Source of the DNA: Bog-532 sp965277615
GTDB taxonomy: Bacteria; Actinomycetota; Actinomycetes; Streptosporangiales; Streptosporangiaceae
NCBI GenBank assembly: GCA_965277615.1
Contig: CBDIDG010000006.1
Span: forward strand, 248,001-312,000
Direction of reading: 5' to 3'
Length of the DNA stretch: 64,000 nt
Part shown: positions 57,770 through 64,000 of the stretch, piece by piece
Position numbering within the stretch: the stretch's first letter is position 1
Layout of the letters: each line of letters starts with the position of its first letter
Made by a program: the position numbers and the translations under genes
The notes under the pieces: model-generated
Database searches by the model: none
Seen by the model: the letters and a program-made list of their open reading frames with translations, nothing else
What the model was told of the DNA's origin: nothing

Positions 57770-60043
57770 TCAGTCGTTGCGTGCGACCTCCGGGCCGGTG
57801 ATCCGTTTCAGCAGCGGCAGCGTGGCCGCGATGATGCCGAGCGCCGCGGCCAGCCCGGCCGCCACGATGCCGTAGTAACCCGGCCCGGGCGGCCGCAGCG
57901 TGTAACCGAGCTGGGCCCGCAGGAACAGCTCGGCCCCGCCGAACCCGACCGCGATCGACAGCACCGCCACCACCAGCAACGGCACCGCGCTCTCCAGCGT
58001 GACCACCCGGCGCAGCACACCCAGCGGGGTCCCGGCCAGCCGGAGCAGGCTGAACGGCCGCTTCCGCTCGGTCAGCCCGGAGACCACGCTCGCGGCCAGG
58101 GCGCAGCCGGCGATGGGCAGGCTGGCCAGGATGATCACGTCGGCCAGCTGCTGCTCCATGATCAGCGTCTGGTTGGCCGAGTTGTAGGCGTTGGTCTCGG
58201 CGATCGTCTGGGGCACCGCCAGGAACGGGTGGAAGTCGGCCAGCACGGTCTGCACCCGGTTGACCGCGGCCGCACCGTTCGTGGTCACCACGACCGCCGT
58301 GACCGGCAGCCGGTCCAGGCGGCTGGCCGGCAGCCCGGCGGCGAGCCACACGGTCGAGGTCTGGCTGGCCTGAAACTCGTCGATGCCCTGCACCGGGACC
58401 GATGCCACCTGGGCCCCAGCGGTGCAACGGCCGACCACCGGGGTGCGGGCCAGCTGGGCGCAAGAGGCCAGCCCGGCCGGCGACCTGAAGCCCTGGCCGT
58501 GGGCGTGGACCACGACGCTCGTCCCGAGCGGGTTGGTGTGCACCAGCGTCACGCCCTGCACCCCCGCCGTGGACTGCAGCCGGGCCAGCGTCGCCGCGGG
58601 CATCGGGACGGCCTGTGGCAGACCGCTGCCGGGGTTCTGGAAGTTGTCCACCACCGTGTTCCTGACCTGCGGTGTGGCCGTGGGGCCGGTCCGGTAGTCG
58701 GCCATCGTGGTGATGATGCCCACGGTCACGCTGGTCACGAACAGGGCCACGACCAGCCCGCTGATCGCGCGGAATCCGGCCTTGGGGTTGTCGGCTAGCC
58801 GCCGGGCGGCGATCAGCGGAGCTGGCCGCTGGGCCCGCCGGGCCATCAGCCGGGCGCCGGCCATGGTCAGCCACGGCCCGGCCACGATCAGCCCGGCCAG
58901 CAGGAGGACGAACCCGGGCAGGAAGGCCCGGATCTGGCCGCCCGTGGTCGGCGGACGGCCGACGCCGACGATCACGGCCAGCTCAGCCAGGCCCGCCAGC
59001 AGCGGGATCAGCCGCCAGACCCGCGGCGGCTTGGGCGTCGCCCGCCGGGTCACCCCCAGCGGGGACACCTGGACCCGGCGCAGCGCGATCAGCGCGGCCA
59101 CCGCCGCGGCTACCGGCACGCCCACGGCCACGGCCAGGACGTCGGCCAGGTTCAGCGACAGGTCACTGGTGAAGAACGGCGCCCCCGTGAACGAGATGGC
59201 CGCGATGGCGGGCCGCAGCGCGTAGAACAGGCCGAACCCGCCCGCCGTGCCCAGGATCGCGGCCACGCTGGATTCGATGGCGGACACCGCCGACACCTGC
59301 CGCGGTGTCGCCCCGACCAGGCGCATGGCCGCGAACCGCTGCTCCCGGCGGGCGGCCGATAGCCGGCTCGCGGTGCCGATGAAGATCAGCACCGGGAACA
59401 GCAGCCCCGCCGCCACGCAGGACAGGATCAGGTCGATGCCGTTGGCGTCGATGCCCACCCCGAGCACGCACTGCTCGCCGTTGCAGCTGCTGGGCGGGAT
59501 CGTCTGGATGCTGGTCACCTCGCGCGCTCCGGGCTGGTGGGCCAGCTGGGCCGGAGTACGGCCCACGATGACCAGCAGGGAGTCCGGTGAGGGCAGCGCG
59601 GCCGCTCCGATCGTGCCCACCTGGTGGCCGGGGAACCGGTCGGCCAGCTCGCTGGCCGGGTGGTCGTGCAGCAGCCGGGTGAGCGCGGGCGAGGCGTAGT
59701 ACTGGCCCGGGCCCGGCATCCGCGCAATCCCCGGCGGCACCGGGGGATGGGGCCCGGTCGCGGCCACATCCACCCGCCCGAGGAGCTGACCGTCGACGAA
59801 GCCGGGGTTCAGCACCCACCACGTCGGGTCGTGGGCCACCGTGCCGGCCGCCTGGGGGTGGTCGAACGCGGCCCCGCTGCCGAGCCAGGCGTACCGGCCG
59901 TTCTGCGCGTTGACCGCGTTGATCCCGGCCAGCGCGGCCAGCAGCAGCATGACCCCCAAGGCCACCGCCGCCGCCGTGACGACCAGCCGGATCGCGGCCT
60001 CCCGGCCTCCGGCCAGCGTCAGCCGCAACCCCAGCCGGATCAT
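57770..60043 (-). CDS. FtsX-family ABC transporter permease
   Basis: A 757-residue permease with a MacB/FtsX layout: an N-terminal membrane helix (VVTAAAVALGVMLLLAALAGI), a large extracytoplasmic domain, then three helices around 225-330, a further helix cluster and a second extracytoplasmic domain before the last three helices (about 650-745). Several AALRRVQVSPLGVTRR-like cytoplasmic loops are typical of the family. It overlaps the ATPase stop by four bases. Such two-gene exporters in actinomycetes are often PadR- or two-component-controlled. Confidence 0.93.
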   Translation of the reverse strand: MIRLGLRLTLAGGREAAIRLVVTAAAVALGVMLLLAALAGINAVNAQNGRYAWLGSGAAFDHPQAAGTVAHDPTWWVLNPGFVDGQLLGRVDVAATGPHPPVPPGIARMPGPGQYYASPALTRLLHDHPASELADRFPGHQVGTIGAAALPSPDSLLVIVGRTPAQLAHQPGAREVTSIQTIPPSSCNGEQCVLGVGIDANGIDLILSCVAAGLLFPVLIFIGTASRLSAARREQRFAAMRLVGATPRQVSAVSAIESSVAAILGTAGGFGLFYALRPAIAAISFTGAPFFTSDLSLNLADVLAVAVGVPVAAAVAALIALRRVQVSPLGVTRRATPKPPRVWRLIPLLAGLAELAVIVGVGRPPTTGGQIRAFLPGFVLLLAGLIVAGPWLTMAGARLMARRAQRPAPLIAARRLADNPKAGFRAISGLVVALFVTSVTVGIITTMADYRTGPTATPQVRNTVVDNFQNPGSGLPQAVPMPAATLARLQSTAGVQGVTLVHTNPLGTSVVVHAHGQGFRSPAGLASCAQLARTPVVGRCTAGAQVASVPVQGIDEFQASQTSTVWLAAGLPASRLDRLPVTAVVVTTNGAAAVNRVQTVLADFHPFLAVPQTIAETNAYNSANQTLIMEQQLADVIILASLPIAGCALAASVVSGLTERKRPFSLLRLAGTPLGVLRRVVTLESAVPLLVVAVLSIAVGFGGAELFLRAQLGYTLRPPGPGYYGIVAAGLAAALGIIAATLPLLKRITGPEVARND

Positions 60044-60732
60044 GATGTGGCCTGGCCCGGCGACTTGGCCGTCAGGTACCCGACCCGGCCGTCGCGCACC
60101 ACGACCTCGCGGTCGGCGTAGGCCGCCACCCGCGGCTCGTGCGTGACCAGGATGACCGTGGTGCCCCGCTGCCGGGTGGTGGTGGTCAGCAGCTCCATCA
60201 CGTGCTCGCCGGTGACCGAGTCCAGCGACCCGGTCGGCTCGTCCGCGAACAGCACCTCGGGCTCGGCCACCAGGCCGCGGGCCAGCGCCACCCGCTGGGC
60301 TTCACCACCGGACAGCTCGCCGGACCGCCGCTCCTCCAGCCCGTCCAGGCCGAGCCGCCCGAACCACGGCCGGGCCTGGGCCAGCGCCGCCTTCCGGTGC
60401 GTGCCGTCCAGCAGCAGCGGCAGGGCCACGTTCTCCACCGCGGTCAGCTCCGGAACCAGCTGCCCGAACTGGAACACGAACCCGAAGCGCATCCGCCGCA
60501 ACGTGCTGCGAGCGGTCTCGCCCAGGGTGTCGATCCGCTGCCCGCCGAACCACACTTCGCCGCGGTCCGGGGTCAAGATCCCGGCCAGGCAGTGCAGCAG
60601 CGTGGACTTGCCCGAGCCGCTCGGCCCCATGATGGCCAGCATCTCGCCCGCGGCCACCGACACGCTGGCCCCGCGCAACGCCGGCGTCGCCCCGAACGAG
60701 CGGAACAGCTCCCGTCCCTCGATCCCGTTCAT
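60040..60732 (-). CDS. ABC transporter ATP-binding protein (MacB/LolD type)
   Basis: A 230-residue ATPase for the FtsX-type permease. Seen: Walker A GPSGSGKST (about 35), Q-loop FQFGQLVPELTAVENVALP, signature LSGGEAQRVALARGL (about 140), Walker B VLFADEPTGSLD and His in LVTHEPRVAAYA. Both ends overlap neighbours by four bases (ATGA), so PadR, ATPase and permease form one transcript. Confidence 0.96.
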   Translation of the reverse strand: MNGIEGRELFRSFGATPALRGASVSVAAGEMLAIMGPSGSGKSTLLHCLAGILTPDRGEVWFGGQRIDTLGETARSTLRRMRFGFVFQFGQLVPELTAVENVALPLLLDGTHRKAALAQARPWFGRLGLDGLEERRSGELSGGEAQRVALARGLVAEPEVLFADEPTGSLDSVTGEHVMELLTTTTRQRGTTVILVTHEPRVAAYADREVVVRDGRVGYLTAKSPGQATS

Positions 60733-61292
60733 CGCGCGCCCCCCGCCTCGGGCTGGTCGGCTGGCCGCCCGGGGCGGACGGCCTCGCTCAGCGGGCCGAG
60801 CCGGGCCGCGGTCATGTCGATCCAGCGCAGGTCGGCCTCCAGGTGGAACAGCCCGTGGTCGGCCAGCAGCGAATCGACCAGCTCGCCGGTCCGCTTGAGC
60901 TCGGTCAGCTCGCGCATGCGCTGCAGGTGCGCGCCGCGCTGGGCGTCCAGGTAGCTGCCGGCCGACCGGCCCAGCATCAGGGCCAGCATGACCTTGGTGA
61001 ACAGCAGCGTCTGCAGGTGCGGCTCGGGTTCGGCCGGTGTGGCCAGCCAGGTCTCGAACTCGGTCACCCCGGCGTCGGTGATCACGTAACGCTTGCGGTC
61101 CGGCCCGGCGCCGGGCTCGGCCTCACCCGCCATCACCTTGCCGTCCCGGGCCAGCCGGCCCAGCGTCGAATACACCTGCCCGTAGGGCAGCGGTTTGTCC
61201 CGGCCGAAGAACGTGTCGTAGTCGCGCTTCAGGTCATAGCCGTGGCTCGGCTCCCGTTCGAGCAAGCCCAGCAGGGTCAGCGGTACGCTCAT
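60729..61292 (-). CDS. PadR-family transcriptional regulator
   Basis: A 187-residue PadR regulator. N-terminal winged helix: LTLLGLLEREPSHGYDLKRDYD, PLPYGQVYSTLGRLARDGKV and KRYVITDAGVTEFETWLA; C-terminal helical dimerisation region typical of the vinculin-like PadR C-domain. First gene of the ABC exporter operon, so it likely represses its own promoter and is released by the transported compound. ATG lies six bases after a TATAGT -10, so the message is probably leaderless. Confidence 0.95.
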   Translation of the reverse strand: MSVPLTLLGLLEREPSHGYDLKRDYDTFFGRDKPLPYGQVYSTLGRLARDGKVMAGEAEPGAGPDRKRYVITDAGVTEFETWLATPAEPEPHLQTLLFTKVMLALMLGRSAGSYLDAQRGAHLQRMRELTELKRTGELVDSLLADHGLFHLEADLRWIDMTAARLGPLSEAVRPGRPADQPEAGGAR

Positions 61293-61310
61293 GCCACGAC
61301 TATAAACCGG

Positions 61311-61333
61311 GTGTATACCTTCCGTCTATACAC
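61311..61333. promoter_or_regulatory. Operator/promoter of the PadR-ABC operon
   Basis: GTGTATA (61311-61317), 9 bases, TATACAC (61327-61333): perfect 7-bp arms. On the minus strand it overlaps a TAGACG (-35)/TATAGT (-10) promoter with 18-base spacing, so a bound PadR dimer would block polymerase. Confidence 0.72.
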
Positions 61334-61380
61334 TTAAGAAGGTAAGCCGTCCGCCTCCGGCCGGCCCCACGAACGCCGGC

Positions 61381-61396
61381 GTAACTCTGCGGAAAC
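61381..61396 (+). promoter_or_regulatory. GlnR-type box upstream of glnA2
   Basis: GTAAC-n6-GAAAC (61381-61385, 61392-61396) fits the actinomycete GlnR consensus gTnAc-n6-GaAAc exactly. It is about 72 bases ahead of the glnA2 start. GlnR is the nitrogen regulator of many actinomycetes. Only one a-b pair is present, not a double site. Confidence 0.6.
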
Positions 61397-61467
61397 AACG
61401 ACACGGCACACTGGCAGCACGCGATCGGGAGACCAGGAATTGGCGGGGTGCGTCTAAGGTGAGAGGC

Positions 61468-62829
61468 GTGGACAGGCAGCAAGAATTCGTGCTGCGCACG
61501 CTCGAGGAACGGGACATCCGGTTTGTCCGGCTCTGGTTTACCGACGTGCTCGGCTACCTGAAGTCCGTCGCGGTTGCTCCAGCTGAGCTGGAGGGCGCGT
61601 TCGCGGACGGTATCGGCTTTGACGGATCGGCGATCGAGGGTTTCGCCCGCGTGTACGAGGCGGACATGATCGCCAAGCCGGACCCGTCGACGTTCCAGTT
61701 GCTGCCCTGGCGGGGTGAAGCGCCGGGCGTGGGCCGGATGTTCTGCGACATTCTGCTGCCCGACGGGTCACCCTCCTACGCCGACCCGCGCTGGGTGCTC
61801 AAGCGCGCGCTGGGCCGGGCCTCGGACCTGGGGTTCACCTTCTACACCCACCCCGAGATCGAGTTCTTCCTGCTCAAGGGGAAGCCGGAGCCCGGGCAGC
61901 GGCCCGAGCCGATCGACAACGGCGGCTACTTCGACCACACCCCGCACAGCGTCGCCCACGACTTCCGCAAGACGTCGATCATGATGCTGGAGAGCATGGG
62001 CCTGTCGGTGGAGTACAGCCACCACGAGGACGGCCCCGGCCAGCAGGAGATCGACCTGCGCTATGCCGACGCGCTGACCACGGCCGACAACATCATGTCG
62101 TTCCGCCTGGTCATGAAGGAAGTCGCGATCGAGCAGGGCGTGTACGCGACGTTCATGCCCAAGCCGTTCACCGACCATCCTGGCTCCGGCATGCACAGCC
62201 ACGTGTCGCTGTTCGAAGGCGACCGGAACGCGTTCTACGAGCCCGGGGCCGAGCTGCAGCTGTCGAAGATCGGCCGGGCGTTCATCGCCGGGCTGCTCCG
62301 GCACGCGGCCGAGATCACCGCGGTCTGCAACCAGTGGGTCAACTCCTACAAGCGGCTGTGGGGCGCGGCCGAGCTGTCAGCCGGCGCGGGTGGCGAGGCG
62401 CCGGCCTACATCTCCTGGGGCCACAACAACCGGTCCGCCCTGGTCCGGGTGCCCATGTACAAGCCGCACAAGGGCAACTCGACCCGGGTCGAGTTCCGCT
62501 CGATTGACGCCGCATGCAACCCGTACCTGGCCTACGCGCTGATCCTGGCCGCGGGCCTGAAGGGTATCGAGGACGACTACGAGCTGCCGCCACCCGCCGA
62601 CGATGACGTGTGGGCGCTGAGCCCGGCCGAGCGCCGGGCCATGGGCATCAAGCCGCTGCCGCACGACCTGGGCGAGGCCATCGCGGTCATGCAGGACAGC
62701 GAGCTGGTGGCTGAGACCCTCGGTGAGCACGTGTTCGACTTCTTCCTGCGCAACAAGCAGGCCGAGTGGAACGAGTACCGCCGCCAGGTCACCGAGTACG
62801 AGCTGGACCGCTACCTGCCCACGCTCTAG
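61468..62829 (+). CDS. glnA2: Glutamine synthetase-like GlnA2 (gamma-glutamylpolyamine synthetase type)
   Basis: A 453-residue GS family protein very similar in pattern to Streptomyces GlnA2: DRQQEFVLRTLEERDIRFVR, GFDGSAIEGFARVYEADM, TFMPKPFTDHPGSGMHSHVS (ATP/metal-binding), and RVPMYKPHKGNSTRVEFRS. GlnA2 in Streptomyces attaches glutamate to polyamines instead of making glutamine. The Tyr-adenylylation region of true GlnA is replaced by GIKPLPHDLGEAI, so adenylylation control looks absent. GTG at 61468 is set by the MDRQQEF family start and AAGGTGAGAGG ahead. Its stop overlaps that of the convergent oxidoreductase. Confidence 0.94.
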   Translation: MDRQQEFVLRTLEERDIRFVRLWFTDVLGYLKSVAVAPAELEGAFADGIGFDGSAIEGFARVYEADMIAKPDPSTFQLLPWRGEAPGVGRMFCDILLPDGSPSYADPRWVLKRALGRASDLGFTFYTHPEIEFFLLKGKPEPGQRPEPIDNGGYFDHTPHSVAHDFRKTSIMMLESMGLSVEYSHHEDGPGQQEIDLRYADALTTADNIMSFRLVMKEVAIEQGVYATFMPKPFTDHPGSGMHSHVSLFEGDRNAFYEPGAELQLSKIGRAFIAGLLRHAAEITAVCNQWVNSYKRLWGAAELSAGAGGEAPAYISWGHNNRSALVRVPMYKPHKGNSTRVEFRSIDAACNPYLAYALILAAGLKGIEDDYELPPPADDDVWALSPAERRAMGIKPLPHDLGEAIAVMQDSELVAETLGEHVFDFFLRNKQAEWNEYRRQVTEYELDRYLPTL

Positions 62830-64000
62830 GTCGCTGAAGGCGGGGTGCCCGCCGCGATCGTGCCCAGCGTCACCGGGCTGATCAGCGGGCGTGTGCCCAG
62901 GTCACCGACGGCGGACAGCCCGCGCCCGGTGGCCGCGGCCACGGCCTGCTGCAGCGCGGGCCCGCACACCCGGCCCTGGCAGTAACCCATCCCGCACCGG
63001 GTCACGCCCTTGACCGCGCGCACATCACGGGCGCCGTCCGCCACCGCCGCCCCGATCGCGGCCCACGGCACCTCCTCGCACCGGCACACGAGCGTGTCCG
63101 CCCACGGCCAGTCCAGTCCGCCCGCCCGCCACGGGTACAGGTCGTCCAGCCGTCGCGCGAACTTCCGGGCCCGTTCGAGTGCCGACCGGACTCTGCTTGT
63201 TCTTTTATTAAAAGGTTCCCCGGCGATGAGTCCCAGGTACCGCGCTGATGCCGCGCCCGCGACATAGCCTTCCAGCTCCGCGACGTCGGCCCCAGCCACC
63301 CCGGTCGTCTCCCCGGCCGCGAACACCCCCGGCACCGACGTCGCCTGGTCGGCGTCGCACCAGGTGGCCGCGGCCGGCCGCCCGGCCTGAGGCAGGTCCG
63401 CGCACCCCAGCAGCCGCGTCAGCTCGAGCGCCGGGCTGAACCCGAAGCTGACGTGCACCGCGTCCACCGGCACCTGACGCCCGGTCCCCGGTACCGGCCG
63501 CCAGTCCCGGTCCACCCGGCTGACGGTGGCCTGTTCCACCCGCCCGTCGCCCTGGCCCGCCGTCACCGCATAACCGGCTCGCACCGGCACCCGGTGCCGC
63601 CCCAGAATCGCGGCGTACCCCCCGGCCTCGCTGACCTTTTTAAAAAATGGGGCCAGCCGCACCGCCCCGGCCACCCGGCCCGGCGTGACCCGGTTCGCCT
63701 CCAGCACCGCCACGACGTGCACCCCAGCCTCGGCCAGCCCAGCCGCCGCTGGCAGCAGCAACGGCCCCGACCCGGCCACCAGCACCTGGCGCCCCGCCAC
63801 CACTCCCTGCCCCTTCAGCAGCGCCTGCGCCGCCCCCACCGTGGTAACCCCCGGCAACTCCCACCCCGGGAACGGAAGTGCGACCTCACTGGCCCCGGTC
63901 GCCACCACCACGGCCCGGGCCAAGAGCTGATCGGGCTCACCGCGTGGGGCCTCCGCCCAGCCGGCCGCCGACGTCAGCCAGAGCCTGAACTCCGCCCCAC
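62826..64000 (-). CDS. FAD-dependent oxidoreductase with [2Fe-2S] BFD-like domain (5' end outside window)
   Basis: The frame is open to base 64000, so the N-terminus (with the first FAD motif) is missing; about 390 residues are visible. Seen: VVVATGASEVALPFPGWELPGV, VLVAGSGPLLLPAAAGLAEAGV (second nucleotide motif), VFAAGETTGVAGADVAELEG and the C-terminal cysteine cluster VCRCEEVPW...TRCGMGYCQGRVCG, a BFD-type iron-sulfur domain. It resembles HcnB, opine oxidase and D-hydroxyproline dehydrogenase alpha subunits; the partner subunit should lie upstream, off the edge. Two short A/T-rich codon patches (63179-63217, 63637-63652) stand out. Confidence 0.9.
   Translation of the reverse strand, partial: GAEFRLWLTSAAGWAEAPRGEPDQLLARAVVVATGASEVALPFPGWELPGVTTVGAAQALLKGQGVVAGRQVLVAGSGPLLLPAAAGLAEAGVHVVAVLEANRVTPGRVAGAVRLAPFFKKVSEAGGYAAILGRHRVPVRAGYAVTAGQGDGRVEQATVSRVDRDWRPVPGTGRQVPVDAVHVSFGFSPALELTRLLGCADLPQAGRPAAATWCDADQATSVPGVFAAGETTGVAGADVAELEGYVAGAASARYLGLIAGEPFNKRTSRVRSALERARKFARRLDDLYPWRAGGLDWPWADTLVCRCEEVPWAAIGAAVADGARDVRAVKGVTRCGMGYCQGRVCGPALQQAVAAATGRGLSAVGDLGTRPLISPVTLGTIAAGTPPSAT

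Overview
The window comes from a high-GC actinomycete. Codon use is strongly G/C at third positions, GTG and 4-base ATGA/GTGA stop-start overlaps are common, the rRNA spacer carries no tRNA, and actinobacterial families abound (F420-type LLM oxidoreductase, DUF427, DUF1707, GlnA2, an IdeR/DmdR-type iron box, a GlnR-type box). The 16S sequence looks most like the Streptosporangiales or relatives; that placement is inference from memory of 16S signatures, not a computed tree.

Layout. 1-3.1 kb: end of argH, a 3-methyladenine DNA glycosylase and tyrS in one tightly overlapped unit. 3.45-17.6 kb: two co-directional rRNA operons that appear identical over 5,666 bp (3471-9136 and 11941-17606, offset 8470). 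The 2.8 kb between them holds a PIN-domain toxin with a small upstream ORF, a P-loop kinase-like protein, a Lnu/AadB-type nucleotidyltransferase and relics of an MMPL transporter and a TetR regulator. 17.7-26.1 kb: a disordered Arg/Asp/Pro/Ser/Gly-rich protein with a helical repeat C-terminus, a TetM/OtrA-like ribosomal-protection GTPase interrupted by a 42-bp tandem repeat, an MBL hydrolase, DUF1015, a TPR protein and a HAD-IIA phosphatase.

26.3-33.8 kb: a cupin-like protein, an ABC-2 transporter pair, map, four YbjQ-like domains in two adjacent genes, a divergent STAS/XRE pair, and an iron-box-controlled siderophore-interacting protein. 33.8-43.9 kb: a two-component pair, MFS, MocR-type regulator, EamA transporter, LLM oxidoreductase, L,D-transpeptidase relic, DUF427, SDR, an orphan hairpin element and a PaiB-like flavoprotein. 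43.9-50 kb: panB, a large serine hydrolase, and a PspC-sensor-kinase/response-regulator pair divergent from PspC and DUF1707 membrane proteins. 50-64 kb: MFS-TetR efflux unit with a palindromic operator, PPOX-type flavoprotein, secreted NagZ-like glycosidase, nadE, lipoprotein, FtsX-type ABC transporter with PadR regulator, glnA2 with a GlnR-type box, and an FAD oxidoreductase running off the right edge.

Two themes cross gene boundaries. Short tandem repeats with units divisible by three have expanded inside several coding regions. Transcription-control palindromes are clearly visible at several divergent or autoregulated units (STAS/XRE, ABC-2, PspC/kinase, MFS/TetR, PadR/ABC, SIP). I see no tRNA gene, no CRISPR array and no intact insertion sequence.
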